From the NCBI GenBank assembly GCA_016218685.1, contig JACRDD010000013.1:1-64000 (forward strand): DNA of 64,000 bases, in the 5' to 3' direction. Shown piece by piece: positions 10,623 through 20,112 of this stretch (positions are counted from its first letter, which is position 1; every line of letters starts with the position of its first letter). Position numbers and translations under genes: made by a program. Origin of the DNA: Desulfobacterales bacterium. GTDB lineage: Bacteria; Desulfobacterota; Desulfobacteria; Desulfobacterales; Desulfosarcinaceae. The notes beneath the pieces are model-generated. The model saw nothing but the letters and a program-made list of their open reading frames with translations, had not been told where the DNA came from and searched no databases.

Positions 10623-11134
10623 GGTATTCTCCTTTGCGATGTCTGTCATATAGTCGGGACCGGTTACTAAGCAGTAGTCCGCCGCGCCGATGCTTGAATC
10701 GAGCAATCGGCTTCGTGATCTACTCTTAGAAGATCCGACGCAAAAGCGAAATACGGTCTGGAATGTATTTATTGGAAATGACCCCTGTACACCCTGGTTT
10801 CAAGGTCCCTTGCCCTGCATGCGTGTTATCGATTGCGTTCGGGCACTGCTGCGCAGCCTTGAGCGTCTATATGCTGCCGCGGCTTATTTTTTCAGTGCAT
10901 TTGCCCAGTTCCCGGCTTAATTCATCTCTTCCAAGAGATTCAGTTCTATTTATACCCTTCGGAAAAAAATAAAATACCATGCCTGCCCTATTCGCTTTTG
11001 CAGGTTTTAGCCTACGGTAGGCACAAAGATTGAGAATTCAAAAACGCGGTCCAATCCCGATGCAGGTGCATCCCATCCGATTCAACGGACGGAGCCCCAA
11101 AGTTACAAAATGTTTCTTCTGAAAGGAAAAAGAC
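10623..11134. other. Intergenic region without a supported gene
   Basis: About 510 bases lie between the divergent khpA and the DRR small-protein gene. Short open frames exist but lack ribosome sites and recognisable sequence. A/T-rich tracts near 10888-10895 and 10963-10975 could belong to promoters or a leader. No RNA gene or strong terminator was recognised. Confidence 0.4.
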
Positions 11135-11326
11135 ATGAAAGACAATGGAGGAAGGCGCCGCTTGGCCGATAGAAGAAGCTATACGCATAGAAATCATTTT
11201 CCGGAACGCAGGGGTACGCGCTATCGCCGAAGCGCCTCGGATCGACGCGATCATCTCATCCAGCCGCCGTCAGGCGCTTTGGGAAGAAGGCAGGCCTTTT
11301 TCGAACCCATCGAGGCCATTGCATGA
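11135..11326 (+). CDS. Small Arg-rich RRxxDRR-repeat protein of unknown function
   Basis: The ATG at 11135 follows a clean GAAAGGAAAAAGAC site. The 63-residue product carries repeated Arg-Arg and Asp-Arg-Arg units (GGRRRLADRRSY, PERRGTRYRRSASDRR), spaced roughly every ten residues, with a hydrophobic tail FFEPIEAIA. Small proteins with such DRR repeats are common in Desulfobacterota genomes and have no known function. The positive charge suggests binding to nucleic acid, phosphate or membrane, but that is a guess. It stands alone, 124 bases before the SDR gene. Confidence 0.65.
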   Translation: MKDNGGRRRLADRRSYTHRNHFPERRGTRYRRSASDRRDHLIQPPSGALGRRQAFFEPIEAIA

Positions 11327-11450
11327 ATCCCTGGCCTCACCCGGACCGGCGAAAAGGTTCATTTGTGCCGGCGCATTCCTGCCGCATATGTGATGCGTGG
11401 GCGGGTGAGATGCCCAAACGCATCCGGTAGCCCGCGAAAGGCAAAAGGTC

Positions 11451-12299
11451 ATGAAATCGATACGCGAGCAATCGATGCTCATAACGGGTTCAACCGATGG
11501 CATAGGCAAGATAGCGGCGATGCGTCTGGCCTTGATGGGGGCTACCGTATTTGTCCATGGCCGGGGCCCGGAAAAATGCCGCGCGGTAAGAGATGAAATC
11601 TGGAAAGCCAGCGGTAACCCCAAAGTCAAATATTTCCTGGCGGATTTCTCATCCTTGCACGACGTGGTGCATATGGCGTCTGCTTTTGGTGAAATCCAGA
11701 ATCATTTGGATGTTCTAATCAACAATGCCGGGGTTTTTCCGACTCAAAGAGAAGACCGGAATCGCCATCTCAGCGTTCAGGAATACGATTTGTGCTTCTC
11801 CGTCAACTATCTCGCGCCGTTCTTATTGACCCACTTGCTATTACCGGCACTGCGCGCCGCCCCATCGGCGCGCATCATTAACGTCACATCCGCCGCCCAG
11901 GAGGCCATAGACTTCAACGATCTGATGACGTTTCAAAATTACTCTCCCATGCTCACCTATGCACGCAGCAAATTAGCCCTTACCATGTTTACTTTCGAAT
12001 TGCATCAATTGCTCAAGGAAGAAAACATTACCGTCAATTGCCTCCATCCGGGCAACTTGCTGAATACCAAGATGGTCCGTGGAATCCCTTCAGAACCGAT
12101 GGGAGATGCCGAAGCCGGAGCCGATGCCGAGGTTTATATGGCAACCGCTCCTGAACTTGAAGATGTCAGCGGTACCTATTTTGACAGAAAAACCCCTGCC
12201 CACGCCCATGAACAGGCCTATGACAAGGAAGCCAGGCGATTGCTATGGCGGATCAGCTTGGAATTGACCGACTTGAAGAAACGCACTACAGGACCGTAA
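11451..12299 (+). CDS. Short-chain dehydrogenase/reductase (retinol-dehydrogenase-like)
   Basis: The 282-residue Rossmann protein has the classical SDR motifs: cofactor loop TGSTDGIG (12-19), NNAG (about 90), a catalytic Ser in NVTSAAQ and the YARSK (YxxxK) motif. The R in the VHGRG turn suggests NADP(H) preference. Sequence style resembles the retinol dehydrogenase/WWOX-type SDRs that act on lipophilic alcohols or ketones. AAAAGGTC precedes the ATG. The last 14 bases overlap the 3' end of the convergent nicotinamidase gene. Confidence 0.9.
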   Translation: MKSIREQSMLITGSTDGIGKIAAMRLALMGATVFVHGRGPEKCRAVRDEIWKASGNPKVKYFLADFSSLHDVVHMASAFGEIQNHLDVLINNAGVFPTQREDRNRHLSVQEYDLCFSVNYLAPFLLTHLLLPALRAAPSARIINVTSAAQEAIDFNDLMTFQNYSPMLTYARSKLALTMFTFELHQLLKEENITVNCLHPGNLLNTKMVRGIPSEPMGDAEAGADAEVYMATAPELEDVSGTYFDRKTPAHAHEQAYDKEARRLLWRISLELTDLKKRTTGP

Positions 12300-12852
12300 C
12301 CCCTCGCTTGATCATTTGCTCAAGGGCACGCCGTCCGTTTTCTTCATCCACCGGGCGAGTGGCATCTTTGATCAAATACGTATCGAATCCGTTCTGGACG
12401 GCATCCATGACGGTGGCCAGGACGCAAACATCCAGCGCGAGTCCGCCCACGAACAAGCGGCGAACGCCATCATATTCGAGCTGCCGCTGCAACCCGGTTT
12501 CGTCAAACACAGAATTCTGGTCCTGATCGAAACGGGTGCCCTTGGTCACTATCACGATTCGGTCGTCATGGATCAATTCAGGATGGAACTGAGATCCGCT
12601 CATATCCTGTATACAATGGGGAGGCCAAAGCCCGCCTCTTTCCCTAAAACTGATATGCCCCCGCGGATGCCAATCCCGTGAAGCATAAACCGGTATCCCG
12701 CGGTCCAGTGCGACCCTGATCCATTCATTGATCACTGGAACCACTTGATGTCCTTGCGGAACCGGCAAATGACCACCCGGACAAAAATCCCATTGAACAT
12801 CAACAACGATCAGACCATCGCCTTTTTGTATGAACTGAGTTGGATGGATCAT
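12286..12852 (-). CDS. Nicotinamidase/isochorismatase-family hydrolase
   Basis: Starting at MIHPTQ (12852), behind a near-perfect TAAGGAGG site, gives 188 residues. The PncA-type triad is visible: Asp in IVVDVQWDF, Lys in VTKGTRFD and the nucleophile Cys in GLALDVCVLA. The metal site is SRDWHPRGH (D..H...H). The oxyanion cis-peptide lies before the Cys. This fits nicotinamide to nicotinate hydrolysis in NAD salvage better than isochorismatase. It overlaps the convergent SDR by 14 bases. Confidence 0.88.
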   Translation of the reverse strand: MIHPTQFIQKGDGLIVVDVQWDFCPGGHLPVPQGHQVVPVINEWIRVALDRGIPVYASRDWHPRGHISFRERGGLWPPHCIQDMSGSQFHPELIHDDRIVIVTKGTRFDQDQNSVFDETGLQRQLEYDGVRRLFVGGLALDVCVLATVMDAVQNGFDTYLIKDATRPVDEENGRRALEQMIKRGVTVL

Positions 12853-13342
12853 ACTGCTGTCCTCCTTAAAAGCGTTAGCCGGTGCCCATCCTACAACGTC
12901 GCGGGCGGCCCTCTGCTTTGCGGCCAAGGTTTAAGCGTAATCTAAACCGCTGCTTGGCTGCAAAACACTTTAAAAATATGGCCGATTGGCGCTAAGCGCA
13001 AGCCCGGTTTACTTCAGACGGAGTGGTGGTACCGGGGCCTGACTTGCACCTGATTTAACTGACGGTTCCGCTCTATCTACCGCAATCCTTCATTCAACTG
13101 CTGACCGATATACCGCTTTTCTTCTAAGGCGTGATCCTGCTTTGAGTGATGACCGGTATTTTCCGGTTGCTTGATTCTTGCCGATATTTGTCAACCAGCC
13201 GCTTCAAGACAGGCGGGAGCCCATTTAATTCTACGCCAAGCCGAACAGGAAACCTTCGGCCCAAATGGTATCCTCGGTTACAGGATGGACCCCATATCAA
13301 ATGCACTTTTGTTCTAGTAGAGTGCTCGTGGAGCATAATACA
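12853..13342. other. Intergenic region without a supported gene
   Basis: Nearly 490 bases lie between the divergent nicotinamidase and receiver genes. Frames on both strands are short, lack ribosome sites and resemble nothing I know. AT-rich bases around 13290-13342 may hold the promoter of the receiver gene. Confidence 0.35.
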
Positions 13343-13735
13343 ATGATTAGAATTCTGATTGCCGATGATCATCTTCTATTTCGCAAAAGCCTACGGGACA
13401 TCGTTGAAAAACAGGCCGACATGGTAGTGGTCGCCGAAGCAGGCAATGGCATGGAAGCCATCAAGCAGGCCGCAAACCATCAGCCGGACATCATCCTGAT
13501 GGATGTCGAAATGCCCGAAATGGATGGGATCGATGCCACCCTTCAAATCCATGCGGCCTTCGACCGCATCAAGATCATTGCATTATCTACCCATGCCGAG
13601 CAGTTCTATATAGACAAAATGATGCAAGCGGGTGCCAGCGATTATCTTTCCAAAATCTGCAGCCGGCAGGATCTCATCGATCGCATTCATCTGGTTTGGA
13701 AGACGCATGATTACCAGGCCGAAGGCTTATCTTAA
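13343..13735 (+). CDS. Stand-alone NarL/FixJ-type receiver domain
   Basis: Starting at MIRILIADDH the product is 130 residues, one receiver and nothing else. It keeps the acidic pair ADDH, the phosphoacceptor Asp in IILMDVEMPEMDG, the Thr/Ser switch (ALSTH) and the conserved Lys in YLSKICS. NarL-class regulators normally continue with a LuxR HTH; here the stop comes straight after the last receiver helix. Single-domain receivers usually move phosphate to other proteins or bind targets directly. The kinase-receiver gene at 4.4-7.3 kb is the nearest plausible partner. An in-frame upstream extension exists, but GTGGAG before 13343 supports this start. Confidence 0.85.
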   Translation: MIRILIADDHLLFRKSLRDIVEKQADMVVVAEAGNGMEAIKQAANHQPDIILMDVEMPEMDGIDATLQIHAAFDRIKIIALSTHAEQFYIDKMMQAGASDYLSKICSRQDLIDRIHLVWKTHDYQAEGLS

Positions 13736-13952
13736 AACACAACCCCATCTCACACCCTAAGCCCCTCGATTGCTCATGTGCTGCCGGCATTCATCTGCGA
13801 TAAAGCCTGCCAAAAGCAAAAACCTGGAAGTGCTTATTTAAAAGGCATTGATTAGGGTGTAAACCGTATTTATGTTTCTGCGGCGAAGAGGTACCTTGCG
13901 CGATCGTAAAGTGGCCAAAAGAGAAGTGGCCAAAAAAGCAAAGGAGGCGATC

Positions 13953-14384
13953 ATGCCCAAACGTACAGCACAAGCGCGGTGGGAAGGTAAACTGAAAGCG
14001 GGGCAAGGCTTTCTGAAACTTGGCAGCGGTGCTTTCCAGGGAGCTTACTCCTTCGGGTCCCGCTTTGAAAACGCTTCCGGGACCAACCCTGAAGAGCTGA
14101 TCGGAGCAGCGCATGCCGGCTGCTTTTCCATGGCCCTATCTCTGCAGCTCGAGCAGGCAGGTTACGCGCCCAAAGAGATTGTGACCAATGCCGAGGTGCA
14201 ATTTCAAAAAACGGCTGAAGGCTTTAGGATCACCGACATTTTGTTATCCACGGAGGCCACCGTACCGGACATCGATGCCGAAACCTTTCGGAAGCAGGCT
14301 GAAACCGCCAAGCAGAATTGCCCGGTCTCCAAGGCACTTTCCCCCGATATATCCGTAAAACTGAAGGCAGTGCTCAAGGCCTGA
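13953..14384 (+). CDS. osmC: OsmC-family hydroperoxide reductase
   Basis: The start at 13953 is fixed by AAAGGAGGCGATC; the product is 143 residues, typical for OsmC. The two redox Cys are in AAHAGCFSMAL and QNCPVSKALS. The N-terminal RTAQARWEGKLKAGQG and FENASGTNPEELIG are the usual substrate-channel motifs. The family reduces organic and lipid hydroperoxides, often with thiols supplied by lipoyl-dependent systems. The convergent neighbour is dihydrolipoamide dehydrogenase, which could recycle such thiols, though its position may be a coincidence. Confidence 0.92.
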   Translation: MPKRTAQARWEGKLKAGQGFLKLGSGAFQGAYSFGSRFENASGTNPEELIGAAHAGCFSMALSLQLEQAGYAPKEIVTNAEVQFQKTAEGFRITDILLSTEATVPDIDAETFRKQAETAKQNCPVSKALSPDISVKLKAVLKA

Positions 14385-14459
14385 TCGAACCGGCCGGCCT
14401 TCGCTTGACCAGCCTTCAGGAAAGGAAGGCGGTAGCCCCGAGACCTGGTACCCACATGC

Positions 14460-15881
14460 TCACTTGCGCCTTTTGCGGTGGATATGGGTGGCAAGGCCAT
14501 AGAACATATCGGCCGCTTCTTTGAGCGTTTCGGTTAGCGTGGGATGCGGATGGATGCTGAGCCCGAGATCCCCTGCGCCGGCACCCAACTCCATGGCCAG
14601 AACGCCCTCGGCAATCAACTCCCCGGCACCCGCGCCGGCCAGTCCAACGCCCAGGACCTGCTCGCTATCCGGATCGATCAAAAGTTTGGTCAAGCCGTCG
14701 GGCCGGCCCAGGGTCAAAGCCCGTCCGGAGGCGGCCCAGGGAAAACGGACGACTTCGTGTTTCACCTGCCTGGCTTTGGCTTCGGCTTCGGTGAGTCCGG
14801 CCCATGCGATCTCCGGGTCGGTGAAAACGACGGCCGGAATGGCGCGCATATCGCGCACGACATTGCGTCCCGCGGCGGCTTCGGCGGCGACTCGACCTTC
14901 GTAAAACGCCTTGTGGGCCAGCATGGGTTCTCCGGCCACATCGCCGATGGCAAAAATGGCGGGCTCGCCGGTACGCTGCTGGCTGTCGACCTTGATGAAT
15001 CCCTTGGGGTCCACTTCCACCCGCGTATGCTCCAGGCCTAAATCCCGGGAATTGGGGCGGCGGCCCACCGCCGCCAGCACTCGGTCGTACCGAAGTTCAC
15101 GCGCATGGCCTTCTTTGTCTTCCAGGGAGACGACAAGGCTTTCCCCCTCCTGTCGCAGGTGGGCCACCCGGGTCTCGAGGCGTATCTCCTCAAACGTATC
15201 TGCCAGGCGTTTGGATAAGATGCGAACCAGATCCCGATCGACGCCCGCCAGCAGCCCATCGGTCATTTCCACCACCGTCACTTTCGAACCCAGGGCGGCA
15301 TAGGCCGTACCCATCTCCAGGCCGATATAGCCGCCGCCGATGACCAGAAGTCGTTCGGGAAGCTCGGGAAGATCGAGCGCCTGGGTTGAGGTCATCAGCC
15401 GATCGGACGCGATGCCCATGCCGGGTGGCATAATTGCGTGGGAACCGGTGGCAATGATGGCGTTTTGGAAAGCGATCTCGCGCGCCTTGCCATCCTTATC
15501 GATCACCTTCAGGGTACTGCCGCTGGTAAAGAGCGCCTTGCCCTTGATGTGGCGCACCTTGCGCTGCACGGCCAACTGGCCCAGACCGCCGGTGAGCTTG
15601 GCCACCACTTCGTTCTTCCATTTGCGCAGCGCATCGAGATCGATGCGCGGGGGATCGAAGAAAATCCCCCAGCCCTCAGCAGCCCGGGCATCGCCGATCA
15701 CCTTGGCGGCGTGCAGCAATGCCTTGGAAGGAATGCACCCCCGGTAAAGGCATACGCCGCCGGGATTGTCTTGGGGATCGATCAGGGCCACATCCATTCC
15801 CAGATCGGCGCCCATGAAGGCCGCGGTATAGCCGCCGGGCCCGGCACCGATCACGACCAATTGCACTTTATCGTTTGCCAT
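14460..15881 (-). CDS. lpdA: Dihydrolipoyl dehydrogenase (E3)
   Basis: The 473-residue flavoprotein has FAD-binding GAGPGGYTAAF near the start, the redox disulphide CLYRGCIPSKALL, NAD-binding GGGYIGLEMG and the FAD motif AIGDVAGEPMLAHKA. The C-terminal interface has the active-site His-Glu pair in SIHPHPTLTET. It reoxidises dihydrolipoamide of the E2 subunit and reduces NAD+. It is the last gene of the aceE-aceF-lpdA operon, 30 bases after aceF, so it serves the pyruvate dehydrogenase complex. Confidence 0.95.
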   Translation of the reverse strand: MANDKVQLVVIGAGPGGYTAAFMGADLGMDVALIDPQDNPGGVCLYRGCIPSKALLHAAKVIGDARAAEGWGIFFDPPRIDLDALRKWKNEVVAKLTGGLGQLAVQRKVRHIKGKALFTSGSTLKVIDKDGKAREIAFQNAIIATGSHAIMPPGMGIASDRLMTSTQALDLPELPERLLVIGGGYIGLEMGTAYAALGSKVTVVEMTDGLLAGVDRDLVRILSKRLADTFEEIRLETRVAHLRQEGESLVVSLEDKEGHARELRYDRVLAAVGRRPNSRDLGLEHTRVEVDPKGFIKVDSQQRTGEPAIFAIGDVAGEPMLAHKAFYEGRVAAEAAAGRNVVRDMRAIPAVVFTDPEIAWAGLTEAEAKARQVKHEVVRFPWAASGRALTLGRPDGLTKLLIDPDSEQVLGVGLAGAGAGELIAEGVLAMELGAGAGDLGLSIHPHPTLTETLKEAADMFYGLATHIHRKRRK

Positions 15882-15911
15882 GTGTTTAAACTTTCAGCTT
15901 GTCCTACTTCT

Positions 15912-17207
15912 TTATAGATGCAATTCGAACGGTTGCTCCAGACTCTCGCAGACGAAGCGCATGAACCGCGCGGCGTCGGCGCCGTCCACAATACGGTGAT
16001 CGTAGGAAAGCGACAGCGGCAAGATGGCGCGCGGAACAAATGCGCCATCGACAAATCGGGCCGCAGTGGCCGACCGGCTGACCCCCAATATGGCCGCTTG
16101 GGGCCACAGGATCACCGGCGTAAAGCCGACGCCGCCGATGCCGCCCTGGTTGGAGATGCTGAAGGTCGCGCCTTCCATTTCGTCGGGCTTGATCTTTTTG
16201 TTCCGGGCGCGCCCGGCCAGATCCACGATCTCCACGGCCAGGGCCGTGATGCTTTTGGCGTCGGCGTCGCGAATGACCGGCACCAGCAGTCCGCGCGAAG
16301 TATCCACCATCATGCCGATATGCACGTAGCGCTTGTAGATCAGCTTTTTGCCGGCCAGGTCCAGACTCGCATTGAAGCGCGGAAACTTGAGCAGCGCCAG
16401 CGCGCACACTTTCATCAACACGGCGGTAACAGTCAATTTGCCGCCGGCCTTTTCGACTTTGGCCGCGTTCTTTTGGAGAAATGCTTCCAGCGCGGTGATG
16501 TCCGCTTCGTCGAACTGGGTCACGTGGGGAATGATCTGCCAGGAAGTGGTCGTGCCCTCGGCCGTGATGCGCCGCACAGTGCCGATCTCTTCCATCTCGA
16601 TCGGTCCCCAGCGGCTGAAGTCGGGCAACCGGGGCATGCCGGCGCCACCCGGAACGGACACGGCCGGGCGCCCCTGAGCCGCTTTGACATGCGCCTTGAT
16701 GTCCGCCTCATTGATGCGGCCGCCAGGGCCGGAGCCCTGGACCTGCCGGATATCCACGCCCAGTTCCCGGGCCAGCCGCCGGGAGGCCGGTCCGGCCGGG
16801 GCCGGCGCGCGCTGATCTTCGCCCTCCGTCTGCGCACCTTCCGCTTTCGCCTCAGGGGCAGTAGGTGGGCGCGGTGCGGCGTCTTTCGGCGCCTCTTCTT
16901 CGGCCGCCGGCTTTGCTTCATCCGGCTCAGGCGTCGGGGCCGGCGCGGCGCGCGCTTGCCCTTCGGCCTCGACGATTTCCACCTTGGCGATCACATCGCC
17001 CACATTTTTTTGATCGCCTTCCCGGACCAGAATCTCGACGATCTTACCTTCGACCTGCGCCGGTATTTCCACCACGGCCTTCTCGGTTTCGAACTCGATA
17101 ACCGGGTCGTCGGCGCCCACCCGATCGCCGACCTTGACCAGAATTGCCACTACGGTACCCGATGTCACATTCTCGCTGATTTCCGGGATCTTGATATCCT
17201 TGATCAT
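15912..17207 (-). CDS. aceF: Dihydrolipoamide acetyltransferase (E2) of pyruvate dehydrogenase
   Basis: The 431 residues comprise one lipoyl domain (1-77, with the lipoylated Lys in FETEKAVVEI), a long Ala/Pro/Glu linker, a peripheral-subunit-binding domain (SRRLARELGVDIRQVQGSG, about 145-180) and the catalytic core ending SLSYDHRIVDGADAARF, which has the HxxxDG motif. A single lipoyl domain is shorter than the three of E. coli AceF. The E2 core passes the acetyl group to CoA. The ATG follows AAGGAGACC, 29 bases after aceE. Confidence 0.95.
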   Translation of the reverse strand: MIKDIKIPEISENVTSGTVVAILVKVGDRVGADDPVIEFETEKAVVEIPAQVEGKIVEILVREGDQKNVGDVIAKVEIVEAEGQARAAPAPTPEPDEAKPAAEEEAPKDAAPRPPTAPEAKAEGAQTEGEDQRAPAPAGPASRRLARELGVDIRQVQGSGPGGRINEADIKAHVKAAQGRPAVSVPGGAGMPRLPDFSRWGPIEMEEIGTVRRITAEGTTTSWQIIPHVTQFDEADITALEAFLQKNAAKVEKAGGKLTVTAVLMKVCALALLKFPRFNASLDLAGKKLIYKRYVHIGMMVDTSRGLLVPVIRDADAKSITALAVEIVDLAGRARNKKIKPDEMEGATFSISNQGGIGGVGFTPVILWPQAAILGVSRSATAARFVDGAFVPRAILPLSLSYDHRIVDGADAARFMRFVCESLEQPFELHL

Positions 17208-17236
17208 GCGGTCTCCTTGTTGGGAATGGATGCATG

Positions 17237-19918
17237 TTAAACGCTGGTCAACGCGCTTTTGCGATCAGGATCGATCTCGAGGGTTTGGATTGCTTTCTCC
17301 AGAATGGATGGGTCGATCTGTTTTTCCCGCGCCAGGAGGCTCAGGGCCGCGAAGGCGATGTGGCGGGCATCGACTTCGAAGTAATCTCGCAAGGCCTCGC
17401 GGGTCTCGCTGCGGCCGTAGCCGTCGGTGCCCAGCGCCGCCAGCGGCCCGGGAATCCATTTGGCGATGGAGGCCGGCAGGGCTTTGAGATAGTCCGAGGC
17501 CGCCACGAAGATTCCCTCAGCATCAAAAAACTGCTCGGCGATGAAGGTTTTGCGGGCAGGTTCGCCCGGATGCAGCCGATTGTAACGTTCGACCTCGACA
17601 CCGTCCCAGTAAAGGTTCTTGTAACTGGTCACGCTCCAGACATCGGCCGGCACACCGAACTGTTCTTCCAGAAGTTTCTGAGCCTTCAAGGTTTCATTCA
17701 AGATCGCGCCGCTGCCCAGCAGGTGGGCCTTGGCCTCGCCACTGGCGCCGGCGGAAGGCTTCAGTTTATACAACCCCTTGAGGATACCCTCTTGCGCGTT
17801 CTCCGGCATGGCCGGCATGCCGTAGAACTCGTTGGTCACCGTCAGATAGTAAATCGCCGCCTCGCCCTCCTCGAGCATGCGGCGCAGGCCTTCGCGCACG
17901 ATGACAGCGATTTCATAGCCGAAGGCCGGATCGTAGGCGTATAGATGGGGATTGCCGTAGGCCAGCAGGTGGCTGTGCCCGTCCTGATGTTGGAGCCCTT
18001 CGCCGGCGAGGGTGGTGCGCCCCGAGGTGGCTCCGATCAGGAAACCGCGCGCCTGGGCATCGCCCGCGGCCCAGATCAGGTCGCCGATGCGCTGGAAGCC
18101 GAACATGGAATAGAAGAAAAAGAAGGGCACCATGTTGATGCCGAAAGACGAATAGGCGGTGCCGGCCGCAATAAACGAAGACATGGCACCGGCTTCGGTG
18201 ATCCCCTCTTCCAAAACCTGGCCGTCCTTGGCCTCCCGGTAGTAAAGCAGCGTTTCCTTGTCCACCGGTTCGTATTGCTGACCCAGGCAGGAGTAGATGC
18301 CGAACTTGCGAAAGAGCGACTCCATGCCGAAGGTGCGCGCCTCGTCGGGGATGATGGGCACGATGTAGGGACCGATCTGCTTGTCGTCCAGCAGTCTGCT
18401 CAACAAGTGGACCATGGCCATGGTGGTCGCCAGGTCGCGTTTGCCCGATCCTTTTTCCAACTCCTTGTAAAGCTCCCGGCCGGGCGGCCGGAAGATGGGC
18501 ACCGATATGCTGCGCGAGGGGGCAAACCCGCCCAGGGCCCTGCGCCGTTCGCGCAGATATTTCATCTCCTCGCTGTCATCGGCGGGGCGATAGAAAGGCG
18601 CCTCCTTGATTTCGGCATCCGCGATGGGGATGCCGAACCGGCTGCGAAAATAGCGCAGCTCCTGCTCGTTGAGTTTCTTTTGCTGGTGGGTGACGTTGCG
18701 GCCTTCGCCGGCTTCGCCCAGGCCGTAGCCCTTGATGGTCTTGGCCAGAATGACGGTGGGCGCCCCCTTATGACGTACGGCGGCATGATAGGCGGCATAT
18801 ACCTTTTCCGGATCGTGTCCGCCCCGGCGCAGCCGCTGTAACTGCTCATCGGTGTAGTGGCTGACCAATTGCTCCAGCTCGGGGTACTTGCCGAAGAAAT
18901 CCTTGCGGATATAGGCGCCATCGACCACCGAGTAAAGCTGGTACTGCCCGTCGGGCACCTCCTCCATGCGCCGCGCCAGCAACCCCTTTTCGTCATTGGC
19001 CAGGAGCGGGTCCCAGTCCGCGCCCCAGATCACTTTGATCACATGCCAGCCCGCGCCCTTGAAAGCAGCCTCCAGTTCCTGAATGATTTTGCCGTTGCCG
19101 CGCACGGGACCGTCCAGGCGCTGCAGATTGCAGTTCACGACGAAGATCAGGTTGTCCAACTTCTCCCGGGCCGCCAGCGTAATGGCGCCCAGGGATTCGG
19201 GTTCATCCAGTTCTCCGTCACCCAGCAGGGCCCAGACTTTCTGATCGTCTTCGGCTTTGATGCCTCGGTCTTTCAAGTAGTGAACAAACCGTGCCTGGTA
19301 AATGGCCATGATCGGCGACAAGCCCATGGAAACGGTGGGGAACTGCCAGAAGCGCGGCATCAGGCAAGGATGCGGATAGGAGGGCAGGCCGCCTTGGGGC
19401 TGGAGTTCCCGGCGGAAGTGGGCCAGGTCCTTTTCTTCAAGCCGCCCTTCGAGAAAAGCCCGGGCATATACCCCCGGGCTGGCATGCCCTTGAAAATAGA
19501 TGATGTCGCCGGGATGATCGGCCGTGGGCGCCCGGAAGAAATGGTTGAAACCGATTTCATACAAGGTGGCACACGAGGCATACGTCGAAATATGGCCGCC
19601 AATGCCAGGCTTTTGCCGGTTGGCGCGCACCACCATGGCCATGGCGTTCCAGCGCACGATGCTCTTGATGCGCCGTTCGATCTCCCGGCTGCCGGGGAAT
19701 ACGGCCTGCGCCTGCACGGGAATGGTGTTCAGATAAGGGGTGCGGTCTTCATGGCCGATACCGACGCCATAGGTCATGCCGCGGCGCTGCAGGTGCTGCA
19801 ATAATTCCCGCACCCGCGCGGGACCCTGGTTGTGGTGCACATACTCCAGGGCGTCGAGCCACTCTTTGTTTTCGAGTTCGATTTCCCTGGGGTCGATGGC
19901 CTCCCTTTTTGCCGACAT
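17237..19918 (-). CDS. aceE: Pyruvate dehydrogenase E1, homodimeric type
   Basis: Starting at MSAKREAID (19918) behind AGAGGTGGT gives 893 residues, standard for AceE. The N-terminal HHNQGPARVRELLQ, GHASPGVYARAFLEG and the thiamine-diphosphate motif LLGDGELDEPES...NCNLQRLDGPVRGN identify the homodimeric E1 family. It decarboxylates pyruvate and loads acetyl onto the E2 lipoyl arm. It is the first gene of the aceE-aceF-lpdA operon. In an anaerobe a full PDH complex is less usual than pyruvate:ferredoxin oxidoreductase and suggests growth with electron acceptors that keep NADH oxidised. Confidence 0.96.
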   Translation of the reverse strand: MSAKREAIDPREIELENKEWLDALEYVHHNQGPARVRELLQHLQRRGMTYGVGIGHEDRTPYLNTIPVQAQAVFPGSREIERRIKSIVRWNAMAMVVRANRQKPGIGGHISTYASCATLYEIGFNHFFRAPTADHPGDIIYFQGHASPGVYARAFLEGRLEEKDLAHFRRELQPQGGLPSYPHPCLMPRFWQFPTVSMGLSPIMAIYQARFVHYLKDRGIKAEDDQKVWALLGDGELDEPESLGAITLAAREKLDNLIFVVNCNLQRLDGPVRGNGKIIQELEAAFKGAGWHVIKVIWGADWDPLLANDEKGLLARRMEEVPDGQYQLYSVVDGAYIRKDFFGKYPELEQLVSHYTDEQLQRLRRGGHDPEKVYAAYHAAVRHKGAPTVILAKTIKGYGLGEAGEGRNVTHQQKKLNEQELRYFRSRFGIPIADAEIKEAPFYRPADDSEEMKYLRERRRALGGFAPSRSISVPIFRPPGRELYKELEKGSGKRDLATTMAMVHLLSRLLDDKQIGPYIVPIIPDEARTFGMESLFRKFGIYSCLGQQYEPVDKETLLYYREAKDGQVLEEGITEAGAMSSFIAAGTAYSSFGINMVPFFFFYSMFGFQRIGDLIWAAGDAQARGFLIGATSGRTTLAGEGLQHQDGHSHLLAYGNPHLYAYDPAFGYEIAVIVREGLRRMLEEGEAAIYYLTVTNEFYGMPAMPENAQEGILKGLYKLKPSAGASGEAKAHLLGSGAILNETLKAQKLLEEQFGVPADVWSVTSYKNLYWDGVEVERYNRLHPGEPARKTFIAEQFFDAEGIFVAASDYLKALPASIAKWIPGPLAALGTDGYGRSETREALRDYFEVDARHIAFAALSLLAREKQIDPSILEKAIQTLEIDPDRKSALTSV

Positions 19919-20112
19919 GAGTACCACCTCTTTTGTTTTGGATTGAGGAAATCGCCGGCGCATACCGCCGGCGACCAGAATCGATATCCCCAAAGTGGCC
20001 AGGCCGACCGGGCCCGGGTAGCACCTATCGGCGCTCAACGAGGTGCAAAAAAGGCAGGACTATCAGTTCAAATGCAATCCAATCGGCCTGATTTCTGATT
20101 ACCGAAATTTTC

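Noticed and set aside
10690..10972. Short plus-strand frames between khpA and the DRR gene
   Set aside because: They lack ribosome sites and the products look random; treated as intergenic.
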